From Reticulascus tulasneorum (lineage: Eukaryota > Ascomycota > Sordariomycetes > Glomerellales > Reticulascaceae): a DNA stretch of 64,000 nucleotides. Below, in pieces: positions 11,446 to 23,310 of the stretch (the stretch's first letter is position 1; each line of letters starts with the position of its first letter). The notes under the pieces were generated by a model, which searched no databases, was not told the origin of the DNA, and worked only from the letters and a program-made list of their open reading frames with translations. The stretch covers positions 2,334,377 through 2,398,376 of the forward strand of contig LSAX01000009.1 in NCBI GenBank assembly GCA_001557505.1, written 5' to 3'. The position numbers and the translations under genes are program-made.

Positions 11446-13368
11446 TCATGCGCTCTTATCCAGCTTCCCCCTCTGCCTTGCTTCTACTCCTGCCTTGATT
11501 TCTTGCATCACTTCGTCGATATCGCGTTCAGGGTCAGGGGAAACGCCTAGAACTGGCTCTCGGCTTGAAAGGCTATCCTGGCTGAGGGTCCGGGAAAGCT
11601 TAACGCCAGCCTTCGCTTGGCGTTGCTCTAGCCACTTCTTCAGGAACTGTTTGCCGGGCGATGCAAAGAATCCTATGGACAGGGCTGTCCCAACAATAGC
11701 ATAAAAGTATACACGCGCCCAAACTAAGATGGATCCGGAGAAGGTCAAAATAAGAAAGGGGGCGACAGCGAAAGACATCGCCGACTGCGTGGCAACAAAA
11801 GAGAAGCAGTCGTAGTAGATTTTGTAAGTACTCGGCAATCCGCTGATAGGGTCGAAAAAGAAGGGTCGGAGATGGCGACGAAAGTCTAATGTTATATCAG
11901 TCAACAAAGGCGCTACAAACCGGACGAGGAGGCGTTTGGGGATGCTTACTTTTGGCCACTGTTTGGATGATGCTCGCGAGGATAAAAGTCAGATAGTAAC
12001 CCGGGTAGAAGCCGTGCCAGAACGCGCTGGTCACGAAGGTGATCATCGTCGCACGGAATCCAGGTTTCTTTCCCCGCGGTGTCACTCGCAAGTACACGTA
12101 GTTTCGGAGCCAGTTATTTGTGTTCATGTTCCAGTTTCCCAGGTACGCTCGCGGGTTCTGAGCTGTCTCGACACCCCAAGGGTTGATGTTTTGCAGTCTA
12201 TTCCACGAGACCTTGCCCGTTACTGGATCAACACCATTGTACCCCAGCCCTGCCAGAACACAGGCACCTTCAGTGAGCGACCAAACACCGTAGTATTTGA
12301 GTCTTGCTGTAAGTCCGAACGCATGCAAAATCCATACACGGTGAAGGAAACCACGTTCCAGATAAGAAGGGCTAGTGAGTCGCTCCTGGTTGTACCAGCC
12401 GGAAAGAACCATAAAGAGGGCAATCCACATCAGCCCACTGGCGGCTTTCCAGGCTGCAGGCGTTCCACTTCGAGGTATTTTCCGCTTCTTCCTTACTGGT
12501 GGTTTCTTCGAAGGGTCGATTTGAACTGGCACGTCGAACATCGTAGTATCAATCCATCTACGATACTCGGCAAAGTCGAAGGCGGGCCCCACGAGGAGAG
12601 ATGGAAAGAAAAGCACATAGGCGGCAAAATCGAGCAGGCTAGGAAGGTTTCGCAGCATCCTATCCTTCTGAAAATCCGACAGCTGGTCTTCTGGTAGTTG
12701 CCCATCGGCAATGTTCCAACAAAAGGCGCTCAACTTCATTACAAGGACCATCTGCGCACCAGTGATGTCGACAGTAGATGAACTGCCGGCAAATTGCCGA
12801 TTGAGTTGGCTGACAGACATGTGAACCATGACAAAGACAAACCCAATCCATGGCATGAGCGGACTGCTGCGAAAGTATTTAGCAATGCAGTAGACTCCAG
12901 CCGCACTAATGGCCAGAGTCCGAAGGCCGCCCCATAGATCAAAAAGACCGACAAGATAGAAGATCGATGTGCTGGGTAGCGAGTACGGCTGTCAGTTGAT
13001 CGGTCTGAAAGACATGTCCTGCGGCAAATGGCTGGTCTCGTACCAGATGATAAAGATATTTTTCCTATCTGGTCGCGTATCCGGGATTCTCTTGAGTACG
13101 CCAGCCAAAGGATACGATATTAGAAAAGAAAAGACGAGCTTGACTGGAGGCACGATGAGGCATTAAAACGAGTGGCAAAATGGTGAAGGGATTCGGCGAC
13201 ACTTACGCTCGTCAGGGGACGCGCCAAGCTTTGAAGAAAAGTATTCGAAAGCTGTTAAGGTAGAGAGAGAGGAAGCAGGTTAGCGTGTCATGGAGGAGGA
13301 GGGAGTTGTCTAAGCAATCGAGACCAAACCGAGGAACTAAACTTACGCCTGTTGATGAGAGGCAACAT
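11446..13368 (-). CDS. ALE1: Lysophospholipid acyltransferase, MBOAT family (ALE1-like)
   Basis: This is predicted to be an ER multi-pass enzyme that re-acylates lysophospholipids with acyl-CoA (Lands cycle). Five exons, 13368-13347, 13251-13207, 13143-13044, 12971-11950 and 11885-11446, have phases that all fit and give 542 residues. The N-terminus MLPLINRPFEYFSSKLGASPDEL, spread over two tiny exons, is characteristic of fungal ALE1 proteins. MBOAT landmarks are the Asn-rich segment NMNTNNWLRNYVYLR and the presumed catalytic His in SAFWHGFYPGYY, followed by further hydrophobic helices. The C-terminus is charged (KLSRTLSQDSLSSRE) and cytosolic-looking. Substrate range cannot be told from sequence. 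The promoter side faces the long intergenic region before the GDP-mannose transporter. Confidence 0.92.
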
Positions 13369-14494
13369 GTTGGGAGCTGGCGTATTGGCTGTAAGAATGA
13401 TAGAAGTTGTTCGATTAAATGGCGGTGGACGTGGGAGTTGTGCTTAATCCATCGCCCAGGTCGCGGGGTGGGGATTGGAAGGGTTGCTGTCAAACGTTCA
13501 GGTTCATGGGGCCATGCTCAGCACGATTATGCTGTCGACCTTGAGGATCTCATTGAATGTTTGGTTCTAGATTTCGCATGGGAAAGTTGATTTGAAGATC
13601 AAGGTGTCAAAGTTCAAGAGTTGGGCGGTCTACCCGTATCTCCGGGGTTTTGCTGCTACCCCCCAGGTAGTGGTCAAGGCATAAACACAACTAAGCTACC
13701 CGCCCCTTTAACTGGAACAGCTGCCACTTTGGGGAACATTTCGGGTGGTGGGGGCATGCATCGCCAGCATGCACAAAGTACGTCATTTGATTGTTCCTAG
13801 CTACGCACATGATATAATATTCTGGTCATGCATACAACCAATGGGGCGAGGCTGCTTTGGGGGCACCGACCTCAAACGGGTCGCCCGTTACCTAGAAAAA
13901 GGGCATCATGCTAACCATGTGGTTTAGGGTCGAGCCAGTTAGAGTCTCTCTATGGATAAGTAACACGTCCTTGCTTCTTTTTAACCCTCAAGAATGCGAG
14001 CGACGCTAAATTAGAGCCTCAACACCGAGACTTATTCGATCCTTCCTCGGCAACTTCTATTCCAATTGCAAAGTCAGGCGCCGCGACGATCGGCGCTCAT
14101 CACATGATAAACTCCATATCGCAACTTTATATCTATGAGCCAAAACAGGATCCATTTTCCCACTTATATTAGAAATGATGCCGTTTGCGCCGCACAATGA
14201 CCATGTCTTGTCACCTGCAGTTACACACCAGGCACAACCAACCGTGATGTAATGCCTCGATTCATCCCGCCTGATGCCATACCTATGCCAAGGAATCCGG
14301 GTTCTCGAATAAGATTATTATACAACAGACTTGTCTATTCCCGCTCAAACAAAATGGGGTTGAACGAAGGAGAAAACCTTACAATCACAGTCAGAGGGCC
14401 AATTTGTGATCTGCCAAAACGTCGCCTGCCATAGCCTCATATGGGGGTCGTTGCTCGCTGACACCCATCTATGAGTCTTCCAAGCACATCGTGA
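13369..14494. other. Intergenic region ALE1-like / GDP-mannose transporter
   Basis: These 1.1 kb hold the ALE1-like promoter and the 3' region of the transporter, both on the minus strand. Small open frames (60-100 codons) lack recognisable features. No RNA gene or repeat was seen. Confidence 0.5.
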
Positions 14495-15857
14495 CTACGA
14501 GTTCGCAGCGTCACGGTTGCTTTGCGAGCTGGCGCTCATTGTGGGTTGCACGGTGGGAAGCACCATTTTCCCAACCTCGCTTTGGCGGACTCTGGCCCAA
14601 GAGTACACAATGCCACTGACAAATGCTATGAAGATTGCTGAAACACTGCCCACCGTAACCGGCGCGGAGAAGAAGACGAGCCCGCTAATGGCGATAGGCA
14701 GCTTGTTGAGCGCCCCCACCATAGAGTATGTTGTGGATGAGGTGACTCGAATGCACCAAGCTGAGCAGTACGAGATGAAAATCGCCGCTAGACCTGAGTA
14801 AAACATGCCAATGAACAACTTGTTTCGAGTCTCGGGCGGGAAATTCTTTGCCAAGTTTGCAGAAGACCAATCCTCGACGAGGAGAGAGCAAACGACAAGA
14901 ACCGGGATGGTCAGGAGGTTGTTGTAAAACATGGCTAGTCACATTTGTGTCAGCGAGAATTGTCATTGGGGGTGACATCGGCATCACCACTTACTATCCC
15001 AATCTTTAAAGTTCATCTTCTTGATTACTTTGCGCATGCCCAGAAGGTAAGAGGCAGTGCAGAATACATTCAAGCTCATCCATGCGTATCCAGCATTCAG
15101 AGTAGACATTGCGGCTGCAGCTTCCGCACTTTGACCGCTGGTTCCATGAATGGCACTCTGAATATCGGCCCAAGCGGCAACAATAGAACTGAGCACCATC
15201 AACCCGAATGACAAGAGTGCTAAAGATGTGACATTGCCGCCAAACCACAAAACTTCGCCATAGGCGATGACAATGATGGTGAGGTTTTTGAATATCGTAT
15301 ATACTGGCACTGATAGGAACTGGAGGGCTTTATTGCCCGTATAAATCATTCCGACGAGAAGAAGGGAGATGGGGAACCCTGAAGCAGATATTAGCCCAGA
15401 GCACCATTCAAACGGGGGCTCCTTCTTCTAGCCCTCAACATACACTTCTTGGCTTTATCTGAATCGAACGGCGCGAGATTCTTGATCAAGCCTAGGTTTT
15501 TGCATATCATAATGGCAGCGATGCAGACTATGGCCTGAAAATGGATATGTGAGTCAAGCACGGTGGGGGTGTGAAATTGGTACCTACTTGTACCGCGAGG
15601 TAGAGGAAGTTCACATTCCAAAAGTCACCAGACACCACAAACTTGTTGACAACTGTCATGCTGATTGAGGCTAAGCAGTAGGCCATGATCGAAAGCCCAG
15701 GGCTGTTGTCGATCTTGGAAATAGCCATTGTGAGTCCATGTTGACGTTGTGCAGCTGATCTTGTCGACAGAAAGGGGTCCTTTTCGGTCCCAAAGTGGTT
15801 TCGCAGGTCGGATTCTGGCATCCGCGTCTCGTAATCCTCCCGCTTCTTGTCCGACAT
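14495..15857 (-). CDS. VRG4: GDP-mannose transporter (VRG4 type)
   Basis: This Golgi nucleotide-sugar antiporter brings GDP-mannose into the lumen for mannosylation of glycoproteins and glycolipids. Four exons, 15857-15588, 15534-15444, 15378-14995 and 14934-14495 (phases 0, 1, 1), give 394 residues. Family landmarks are the cytosolic acidic/basic N-terminus, [20 protein letters not shown] created across the second junction, [12 protein letters not shown] and the GALNK substrate-binding motif ([12 protein letters not shown]). About ten hydrophobic segments are present. Introns are 53, 65 and 60 nt with standard donors. GALNK is the GDP-mannose-recognition signature in yeast Vrg4, so substrate assignment is good. 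Confidence 0.95.
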
Positions 15858-16441
15858 GGTGATGATAAGATAGAGCGTGTGTTTATGACGGGTCTTTTCA
15901 CGAATCGAAGAGCACCAGTTGGTTTGGAGACGTCTTAGGGGGTTCGAGGATGTGACGCCGTGGGAAGTTCGGTGCAACCTGTTCGATAGCGTGCTTATCT
16001 CCTTTCTGCTGGTCTATCCGCTGACATTAGCTCGCCAGTCTGCTATTCTTGTGGCTTCGGGACAAATGGTTCCAAGAGCCACCGTGAATTAAGAAAAAAG
16101 AAATTCGAGTCTAAAGCTGGCGGGATGCTTCGCGGATGGTACGCGTATGGCCAGATTCGACAAATTTCGTGCCAAATTACCCCCTTCCTAACAATAAGTG
16201 GAGACCCACATGCAAGCCCCTTTTACCGCAAACACCGTTTACCACTATTCGCTGTCCACACCGGTTGCTTTAATACATAATAATCAGGTGCAAGGACAGC
16301 ATTTCCATCGAAGCAAATCGCAGTGAGAAGCATCCGCGAAATCATGTAAAAGAAGAGCGGGGATCATGCTAATTGACGTAGTCTTGAACAATGGTGTTAT
16401 ATTGGTAGCTTTCTACAAACCAAGGGCCGTAACTCTTCATA
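15858..16441. other. Intergenic region GDP-mannose transporter / SDR gene
   Basis: This 580-bp region contains the transporter promoter and the 3' end of the SDR gene. No further feature was recognised. Confidence 0.5.
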
Positions 16442-17593
16442 TTACACTGATGTGGTCGTATGGCTATGAGCTTCTTGGCCTGAATCCCCGACCTCCTCAT
16501 CCCGATCATGCCGTTCGTCCTTCTCCTCAGTCTCCCCTCCACCATTATCGGCAGACACGGGAAAGTTTAGGTGCTTCCAGTCCTCAAGCTCCTCTGTGAC
16601 GGAGCGTAGTCTGTCCCGGATGCTTTCGATAGCGTAGCTTCCCAGAAGGAGTCGCAAAGGAGGATATGAGCAGTGGGCTAGCTGCCAGACCAGCTCCGCA
16701 CATTTCACTGCGCTAGTAGGTTGTCGATCCCCAAGCCATCGCATAATGCGCTTTGCGTGGAGAGCTGGCGCAGTAGCCTGTGCGTAAACGTCACTCGGCG
16801 TTTTGACGAGAAAATGGCCCCAGGTTGGCAATGGCTTAGCGAGCGACTCCGGTTCATCTCTCCTGACAAGCCCTGGTTCCACCAAAGTGGCTTTGACATT
16901 AAAAGAATCAGTCTCGTAGAGCATCGCTTCTATCAATCCTTCGACCGCGTACTTCGTGGCACAGTAAGGGCCGAGTCCTGGGATTCCAAGTGCTCCTGAA
17001 GTCGAACTGAAGATCAAGTAGCGGCCGGCGTTTTGCTGTCGGAAGTATGGGAGACTCGCTTGGATTATATGAAGGGTGCCCATGAAATTGGTCTCAAACT
17101 GGTTCCGAATTTCGTGCTCATCCTGATCCTCGCAAGCACCTATAACTCCATACCCAGAGCAATTAGCCACGACATCGATCCGTGCAAATCGGTCAAGTGT
17201 CTGTTGGATGACTCGGGAGACTGAATCCCTCGCCCGGACGTCACACAAAGTCTCTAGGCAGTGTTCGTGCTGTGCGGCCAACTCCTCAGGGTTCGTCTCA
17301 TAGATACGGCCCACGGAGGTGACATAATCACCTCTAGATAAAGCGCACTTGACAAGCGACCTCCCCATATGACCAGTGCCACCGAAGACCTAAGAATTAT
17401 CTAGAATTAGCAATGCCACTCAAATAACCCGAATAAGGGCTTGCGAACGAAGTGTACATACAATCCAAACTAGCTGCTTTCTCGGACTGTTAGGTTGTGG
17501 TGGGTCACAACTTGGTGGAAGCTGAAGTTTTGACCTGGGCACTCCATCCAAGCTGCCCTGGTCCGTGTCTTGGTCATTTGTTGCATCCATCAT
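16442..17593 (-). CDS. Short-chain dehydrogenase/reductase
   Basis: This is a classical-type SDR oxidoreductase of unknown substrate. Two exons, 17593-17462 and 17389-16442, joined in phase 0 across a 72-nt intron, give 359 residues. The junction rebuilds the first beta strand and the nucleotide loop (KQLVWI then VFGGTGHMGRS); the Gly-rich motif is unusual in having His-Met where ASS/SG is common. Further SDR landmarks are NCSG at about residue 120 (the NNAG position), a serine in IFSSTSGALG at about 172-175, and the catalytic YxxxK in GPYCATKYA (Tyr about 186, Lys about 190). About 50 non-conserved residues precede the fold, and a His/Asp/Glu-rich tail ends the protein. An NAD(P)(H) reaction is expected; no pathway can be named from the neighbours. 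Confidence 0.88.
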
Positions 17594-19090
17594 GGCGCTA
17601 TGACTGAGATTCGATTCGATAAGATGCTTCCAATATAACTATCCTCATCGATGATACTGTTGGCCAGCATTCCGATACACTAGATATTATATCAGGTCGC
17701 GAATGTCAGGCGGCAAGCCCAAAGCAACTAAACGGGGCTTCTTTTGGATCTGTGGCTGTCCCAGTAATCCACTGGCCGAGCCGTGGGGTTAGCGACGTTG
17801 CTGGCACTGTATGTGCTTTGGCTAATATCAATAGGCACGAAGCAGTAGATCTCAAGCAAGAAGGCGAAATTTAAGAAGGCAGCCCAGACATCCGTGAGTT
17901 TGGTTGCAACGACTCAACATAAAGGAGAGATAGGGCTGAACTAGAAAGACTCGCACCATCCGTCGTACTTGAACGGACGGTATACTTATGGCATCCTCCC
18001 TACATCCTAGCTTATTAGTGCCTGTGAACTGGGTTGGATGTAGCATTTGGAGTGCAAGAAATTGAGGAGAATGTGAATTATAGCGGGGTAAATCATGTAT
18101 CAAGCGGGGTGATACATATACTACTCTGTACAGTTGTCTGCGCAGTTTTTTTTTGTTTCGTCCGATCACCCTCTCCCTGCTAAGGTACTAGGTAGTTTCC
18201 GTATGAATATCGTACATTGTGTCCCAAGCCGTTCCACACGTAACTGACCAGTGACTAATTTTAGCCCAGTTTCCGACCACGGTTCAAGGATGAAGCCAAA
18301 GCCTCCAAATAATCCAACAATTCGTGGTAGATCTGATCAAACCGAGCACCAGCCAAGACCTAATAACAACCGGTCCAAACAACAGGTTGCCGTAAAAGCA
18401 TTTTGACAACGAGAGTCAACTACATTATGCCGAGGCGTTGTGCCTGTCCTAAATCACTGCGATCGGGGTTTACGGGAGATACTACCGGTGCAAAGAAATC
18501 GAGGAAAACAGATTTCGCGGAAAGTCTGCTGGTAGTACTCCATTGGCTCTAGACATTGCCGTCATGACCGCGATATCAGGCCCCTCGCCAACTTCTCAAT
18601 CCAAACCTTCACAATGGATACCAAGTTTTCGGCAAGATGTAGCGAGCGGTGGTGTTGGTACGGGGGGGCACCACGTGAAACTAATATCACCAGTCCATGA
18701 TCGTTATTGAAACACATGATTTGATGCCGTCGCTTGGACGGCAGACCTGTTCGTCGATACAGTGTATTCCAGCGTTTGACTAACAAGCTGAAGTCGGCCA
18801 CTGTATCCATAATTAGACATCCTAATAGGCACCAGACAACAGTTCCAATGTTCGCTTGCGGCATCCCCAACAAAAGCTTGTTACTGATTCGCTGCTAAAC
18901 TCTTACATAATGGAGACTGCCTAGTCTAGCGTATGTCGCTCGTATGAGGCTCAAAGTATCAGAAACCTACCAGTTTCCAGAAGCGTGAGAGATATACTAA
19001 AGACTTCCAATATGAAGGAAGACGACTGGCCGCTGCCAGGCGGAATTCGCGATACCGCCAGCCATGCTGCAGAATAACCGCACCGCAAAA
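17594..19090. other. Intergenic region SDR gene / acireductone dioxygenase
   Basis: These 1.5 kb have no convincing gene. Two minus-strand open frames of about 105 codons (17852-18169 and 18562-18873) show neither family motifs nor plausible splicing partners and are treated as chance. Confidence 0.45.
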
Positions 19091-19813
19091 TCACTGGGCC
19101 GACACAAGCTCGTCCACGTATTGCTGAACATAGACCTTTCGATGTGGGTTCTCGTTAAGCTCCGAGGATCGATTCAGGGGAGTCCACTTCGGCTCGTCTT
19201 TGAACAGTCTCATGGCCAACACGTACTGGTCAAGCGTGAGTAATTAGATATCGACACGAGAGGCAGATAACGCTATTTCCGACTCACATTTGACTCGTCT
19301 GTGGTGAAGCGGTGGTAAATCCCGGCAGGGAGAATAAGCAAGTCGTCCTGCATGGCATGGTAAGCTCATCATCGAGAAATGAGAAAGGAAGTGCTTGATT
19401 CCATGCACCTTTTCAAGATGAATGCGAACCCACTGGTCATCCTTGCTTCTGACATCAAAATAGCCGTAGCCATCCCGGATATACCGAATCTCCTCGTCCT
19501 CATGAAGATGCTCGTGGAAGAACATCTTCACCTTGTCCTCATAGACATCGCCCATCTTTTCCGGCGACACGGTGATTTCATCTCTGTTCCTGTAGCCTCG
19601 CTCCGCCGCCAATCGATTGACCTCATCGATATCATGAAGTTTGTAGTAGTGAACACCTAGTTTCTTCAAGTCATCGACATCGACATGTTGGCCGGAGTCA
19701 TGGGGAAGGCGTTGGTCGCCCTGCGGGGGTCTGGTGGTTAGTCGACAGGAGAACAACTACAATAACCCGGTGCAGCGGCTCACTGGAAGGTTGTCAAATA
19801 AGTACGCCTTCAT
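19091..19813 (-). CDS. ADI1: Acireductone dioxygenase (methionine salvage)
   Basis: This cupin enzyme oxidises 1,2-dihydroxy-3-keto-5-methylthiopentene to formate and 4-methylthio-2-oxobutyrate, the penultimate methionine-salvage step. Four exons, 19813-19784, 19720-19409, 19347-19288 and 19225-19091, all in phase 0, give 178 residues, the usual length. Metal ligands are present: His81, His83 and Glu87 in [11 protein letters not shown] and His126 in [12 protein letters not shown]. The first exon supplies only [10 protein letters not shown], and the third is just 20 codons but carries the fourth metal ligand. Introns are 61-63 nt. The other methionine-salvage genes are not in this window. Confidence 0.94.
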
Positions 19814-21139
19814 TTTCTACAACAGGATAGGACCAATAACAAAATTGATATTGGCAAAAGGGGAAGATAGGGAGCAGGCTGTGCGAAATATGCCCGCTCT
19901 GTAAGTAAGAACAACTTTAGTTGGGATGAAAGCGCAGCCAGTCCAGAAGACCCAGGTATTGGCAGGGTTTTATTTCAGTTCATGTTCCCCGCCCACGCTT
20001 TCTTATTAGGCGCAATCGATGTATTTTTTTGCAACACTCACACCTACTACTACTTCCCCTCAACCAGTACGCTGCAGCTCATTTACAATAGGTACTCCGG
20101 ATCGTACGGCCTGGCTATCTAGCCTGCCCGGGTTGGTAGGTAGTAAATGACGCGAGGCACGAATGCTGCTCTTCGATTGTACTACGTAGTATGCGGAATC
20201 AGCTCAGCGCTACACTTAAGGTCTTACTCAGTCTGGTCGTTTAGCCATATGATCCATGCATGATATCTAGCGAGTCTGACATGATTGACACTTGCTGATC
20301 TCACAGGTGAAGCGCACGCAGGTACTGTTCGTGGACATGTAAAAATTCGCAACCAAAAACACGATATTGAACGAAAAGTTTTGCGCGGGTGCTGGAAATA
20401 TGGCTATGCGACCTTTGCAGACGCGGATGACGCAACATCTTTGCTCTTTTCTTTTAGTGGGGTTGATTAATCCTTGCATCCAAGGGAAACCCACCCCCCT
20501 TACGTTCTGCCACGTGGGAATCGGTGCCATCCCACAGGAGGTACGGCATGGGATAACTCGTACTGTAACAGTGTGAGCGAATGGACTGCCACCACCATCT
20601 TCAACGCTCTGTTTCCATGGAACACCTTGCCATTTGCAACTCATCATGTATACATACGTGATGGGGAGTGCCGTGGATTTTCCACGACGGTTGCTACCAA
20701 GCAGGCTGGAGAGCTGGACCGCTGTTGCATCTTTACAGTCCTGGATGGATAGGAGAAGGTAAGGTAGTCTGCATAGTACAGCAACCAGCCAACTCGGCGC
20801 GGTCCACACTTCCGTTCGTGTAATCCGTAAGCTCACAGCAGCCTCGTAATACTGGGTTGAATACGGACACTGGAAACTACAAACGTGCCCGCCTGATAAA
20901 TCGGTACATGTTGCCTCAATTGGCCGCATAGCCGGGACAAGATGGGACTTCCTTATTTCCATTAGGGGAGCCTCGTTTATAAATTTTCCTCTGGTCGTAG
21001 ACCCATGAACGCCACATATCAAAGCCATTCGATACGCAGAACGCCAAAACCAATGCAGTATTTCCAGTAGCCGATGCTATCTTTACTCAGCATGACAGTG
21101 CTTGAGAGGCAGATAGTGAGCCTTGTTTCGTGGCAAAGC
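19814..21139. other. Intergenic region acireductone dioxygenase / derlin, with an unexplained ORF
   Basis: This 1.3-kb region includes a 253-codon minus-strand frame at 20267-21028, encoding a Cys-rich protein without recognisable motifs (see findings). The rest holds AGGTA-type words near 20090-20150 and otherwise nothing recognisable. Confidence 0.4.
20267..21028 (-). CDS. Hypothetical Cys-rich ORF of doubtful status
   Basis: An uninterrupted 253-codon frame runs from ATG 21028, ending about 450 bp from the start of the acireductone dioxygenase gene and beginning about 110 bp downstream of the derlin stop. The product has around 20 cysteines, clustered toward the C-terminus, no obvious signal peptide, no repeated pattern and no family I recognise. 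A frame of this length is unusual by chance in balanced-composition DNA but not impossible. The shorter plus-strand frames that overlap it are even less convincing. I give it low confidence as a gene. Confidence 0.2.
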   Translation of the reverse strand: MALICGVHGSTTRGKFINEAPLMEIRKSHLVPAMRPIEATCTDLSGGHVCSFQCPYSTQYYEAAVSLRITRTEVWTAPSWLVAVLCRLPYLLLSIQDCKDATAVQLSSLLGSNRRGKSTALPITYVYMMSCKWQGVPWKQSVEDGGGSPFAHTVTVRVIPCRTSCGMAPIPTWQNVRGVGFPWMQGLINPTKRKEQRCCVIRVCKGRIAIFPAPAQNFSFNIVFLVANFYMSTNSTCVRFTCEISKCQSCQTR

Positions 21140-21954
21140 TCATCGGACTTCAGGCGGTGCCAACTCTGGAGCTCCCGCCACAACAATCTCATTGTTAATG
21201 CCATTTGCTGTTTCATCTGCCGGTCTTCTCTCAAAGACTCGTCTCCACCATGATGGGGGATCAAATGGCCGAGATCCGTTGTGAAGTGGTGGGTAAACAT
21301 CAGTGAAGAAGTACCAAACATGTCCGATGACAACACCCATGATTTCATCCTTCGGTATTGACCCGTGGAGTACCAAGCTGAAAGCCATCAAAACCCAAGG
21401 CAAGTATGGCGCGGTGAAGACCAAGAGCCCTAAGAAACTCAACCTTGTGTCTGGATTTCGTCGTGACCATATGTACACAAGAGTGGATGATAGTGGGTGG
21501 CCAAGGAAAGGCATTGATACCAATGGCGAGAGAAGAAGTAGGCTGGCCATGGCATATATGAGGAGCCACGAAAAATGCGCCGGTGAACGCCCTGATGATT
21601 CTTCTAGCAACCGAGCGTACCGTTGAAGGAAATAGACATGGAACAGCAGGTCCAGCGAGAAGGGGCCGAAGTAAAGAAAGGTCGTCAACAACCGCCAGTA
21701 CTATGAGTGAAGTATTTCGTCAGCTACTTTCTTAAAAACGCCAACACAGGAGGAGGCGTGAATAGGAAACTCACTTGCGCCTTGGCAAAGACCGCGCGAA
21801 AGCTGTAGAAAAGCTGAAAAGGCGTCACCATCTCGCATTGTACCAGTGCACTTGTCAAGACTGTTGCTGTTGTCCACCATCTTGTGCATATCGGCATTTC
21901 CCAGAACCATGTCTCAAGGGGAAACCTCCCGCCATCTCCCATCATCTGGTCCAT
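21140..21954 (-). CDS. DER1: Der1-like protein / derlin (ER-associated degradation)
   Basis: This rhomboid-pseudoprotease membrane protein takes part in retrotranslocation of misfolded ER proteins. Two exons, 21954-21775 and 21700-21140, joined in phase 0 across a 74-nt intron, give 246 residues. The sequence starts MDQMMGDGGRFPLETWFWEMP. The family core is visible: FWEMPICTRWW, QCEMVTPFQLFYSF, then YWRLLTTFLYFGPFS at the junction and the conserved GVVIGHVWYFFTDVYP near the end of the hydrophobic region. Four or more membrane helices are evident, followed by a hydrophilic cytosolic tail. No catalytic Ser/His is expected in derlins. The gene is divergent from the CENP-A gene (about 820 bp between starts). 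Confidence 0.92.
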
Positions 21955-22774
21955 GACGCTTTAGGACTTGAAGAAAGGTTGCAGTGTAAAAGTAGGTGCG
22001 TTCATTGCCTCAAGTAATCGAGCGATTAGGAGATCGCGTGAGAAATATGCTGACGGCACAAGTCCGGACGTTCTATCGACACCGGAAGTTCTCTGGTCGT
22101 TGGAGCTGTACTTCGCAAGTGTTTAAGTGGCCTTTTACCACCCAGTATTATATATTTCTGGCTTACCTTATCGTCCCTGGCTAAGCTGATGACTAAGCTA
22201 GTACAGTGCGAGATGTCCAAACGCAGTCCGATCTGCACAGTACAGTGTGCACTTTCCCAAGCCGCTAGCTCGTTCAGGACTAATTTAGTTGGTCGAGGAA
22301 AGTTGGCGCCGGGAAAACGCGTTCGTGTTACGGGGGTAGCATAAAGTGAAAGAAAATTCGCGGGGCTGGTTGTACAGTCGCGTTCGGACAGGGTTAGCCA
22401 GCCCAACAAAGACCTCCATTCACCATGAAACCTCGAACTTCAGTCGGCACCCTGACCTGCTACTCACGAACCACCTTGCTTGTTTGAAGATGATTTTCTG
22501 CTGCAATTGACCAAAGCTTTCTGATTGCCCTACCTTTTCCGCCGAACCTGTTGAAATTCAGCGGCGAAACCGATGACCCTGCGACATCACGACTCAAAGC
22601 TTCCCATATTTGGAAATCTATGTGCTCACAGCTCCATACAACGCAAGCTTGCTCCCGGCTTCTTCCTTATACGTGACGGTCTGTCGCCAGCAAGCATCAT
22701 TTTTTGCCTCTAGCGCGACGCGAAAGACAGGGAAGCCAACTTCCAAATCCAAGGAAGGAGACGAAGGCAGGGCT
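21955..22774. promoter_or_regulatory. Divergent promoter region derlin / CENP-A
   Basis: This 820-bp region separates the derlin and CENP-A starts. The CENP-A frame is open upstream of its chosen ATG as far as about 22,610, but that extension does not look like a histone tail. No other feature was recognised. Confidence 0.5.
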
Positions 22775-23310
22775 ATGCCGCCACGAGCAGGAGCGAAGTC
22801 CAGAGCGTCCGGGGCGACGAGGCGGCGGTCGCGGCCCAGCGACATCCAGCGCAAGTCCTCCTCTCATGACGATTGGCTGCACCATGCTGATAATTTCATA
22901 GCTGGCGACCCTGTCCCGCATCGAGGGAAGCGGAGGTATCGACCTGGTACTGTGGCGCTGAGAGAGATACGAAGATATCAGCAGAGTACAAAGCTGCTAT
23001 TACTTAAGCTCCCATTCTCCCGCCTTGTAAGTCGCAATCCCCTCCGAGATGCTGTCTGTCACTCAGCGTCTAGTCTAACTATCCACAGGTCCGTGAAATC
23101 GCACTTTCCGTACTACCGCGTGGGGCCGGAATGGAAATGCGATGGCAGTCACAGGCAATACAGGCACTTCAAGAAGCCGCCGAGGCTTTTCTGGTTCATC
23201 TTTTCGAGGACACAAATCTATGTGCCATTCATGCCAAGAGAGTTACGATTATGCAAAAAGATATCCAGCTAGCCAGGCGGATACGTGGCGCATGGGGTGG
23301 TCTAGGCTGA
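22775..23310 (+). CDS. CSE4: Centromeric histone H3 variant (CENP-A / Cse4)
   Basis: This is the histone H3 variant that marks centromeric nucleosomes. Exons 22775-23026 and 23089-23310 join in phase 0 across a 62-nt intron (GTAAGT...CAG) to give 157 residues. The tail ([20 protein letters not shown] onward) is unlike canonical H3 and longer. The fold begins at [20 protein letters not shown]; the alpha-2 region contains [20 protein letters not shown], and the end is [11 protein letters not shown] followed by AWGGLG. CENP-A hallmarks are the expanded loop 1 (PRGAGMEM) and Trp near the C-terminus, in place of the H3 sequence ending in GERA. The intron falls between alpha-N and alpha-1, as in other fungal cenH3 genes. 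The ATG at 22775 was chosen because it starts the basic tail; an in-frame upstream ATG exists at 22610. Confidence 0.94.

Noticed and set aside
11936..12697. 253-codon plus-strand ORF
   Set aside because: It lies entirely antisense to the well-supported ALE1-like coding exons and has no family features of its own.
17852..18873. Two ORFs of about 105 codons between the SDR and acireductone dioxygenase genes
   Set aside because: No motifs, no splicing partners and lengths compatible with chance.
22610..22774. Extended N-terminus of CENP-A from the upstream ATG
   Set aside because: The extra 55 residues do not resemble a histone tail, while [12 protein letters not shown] at 22775 does.
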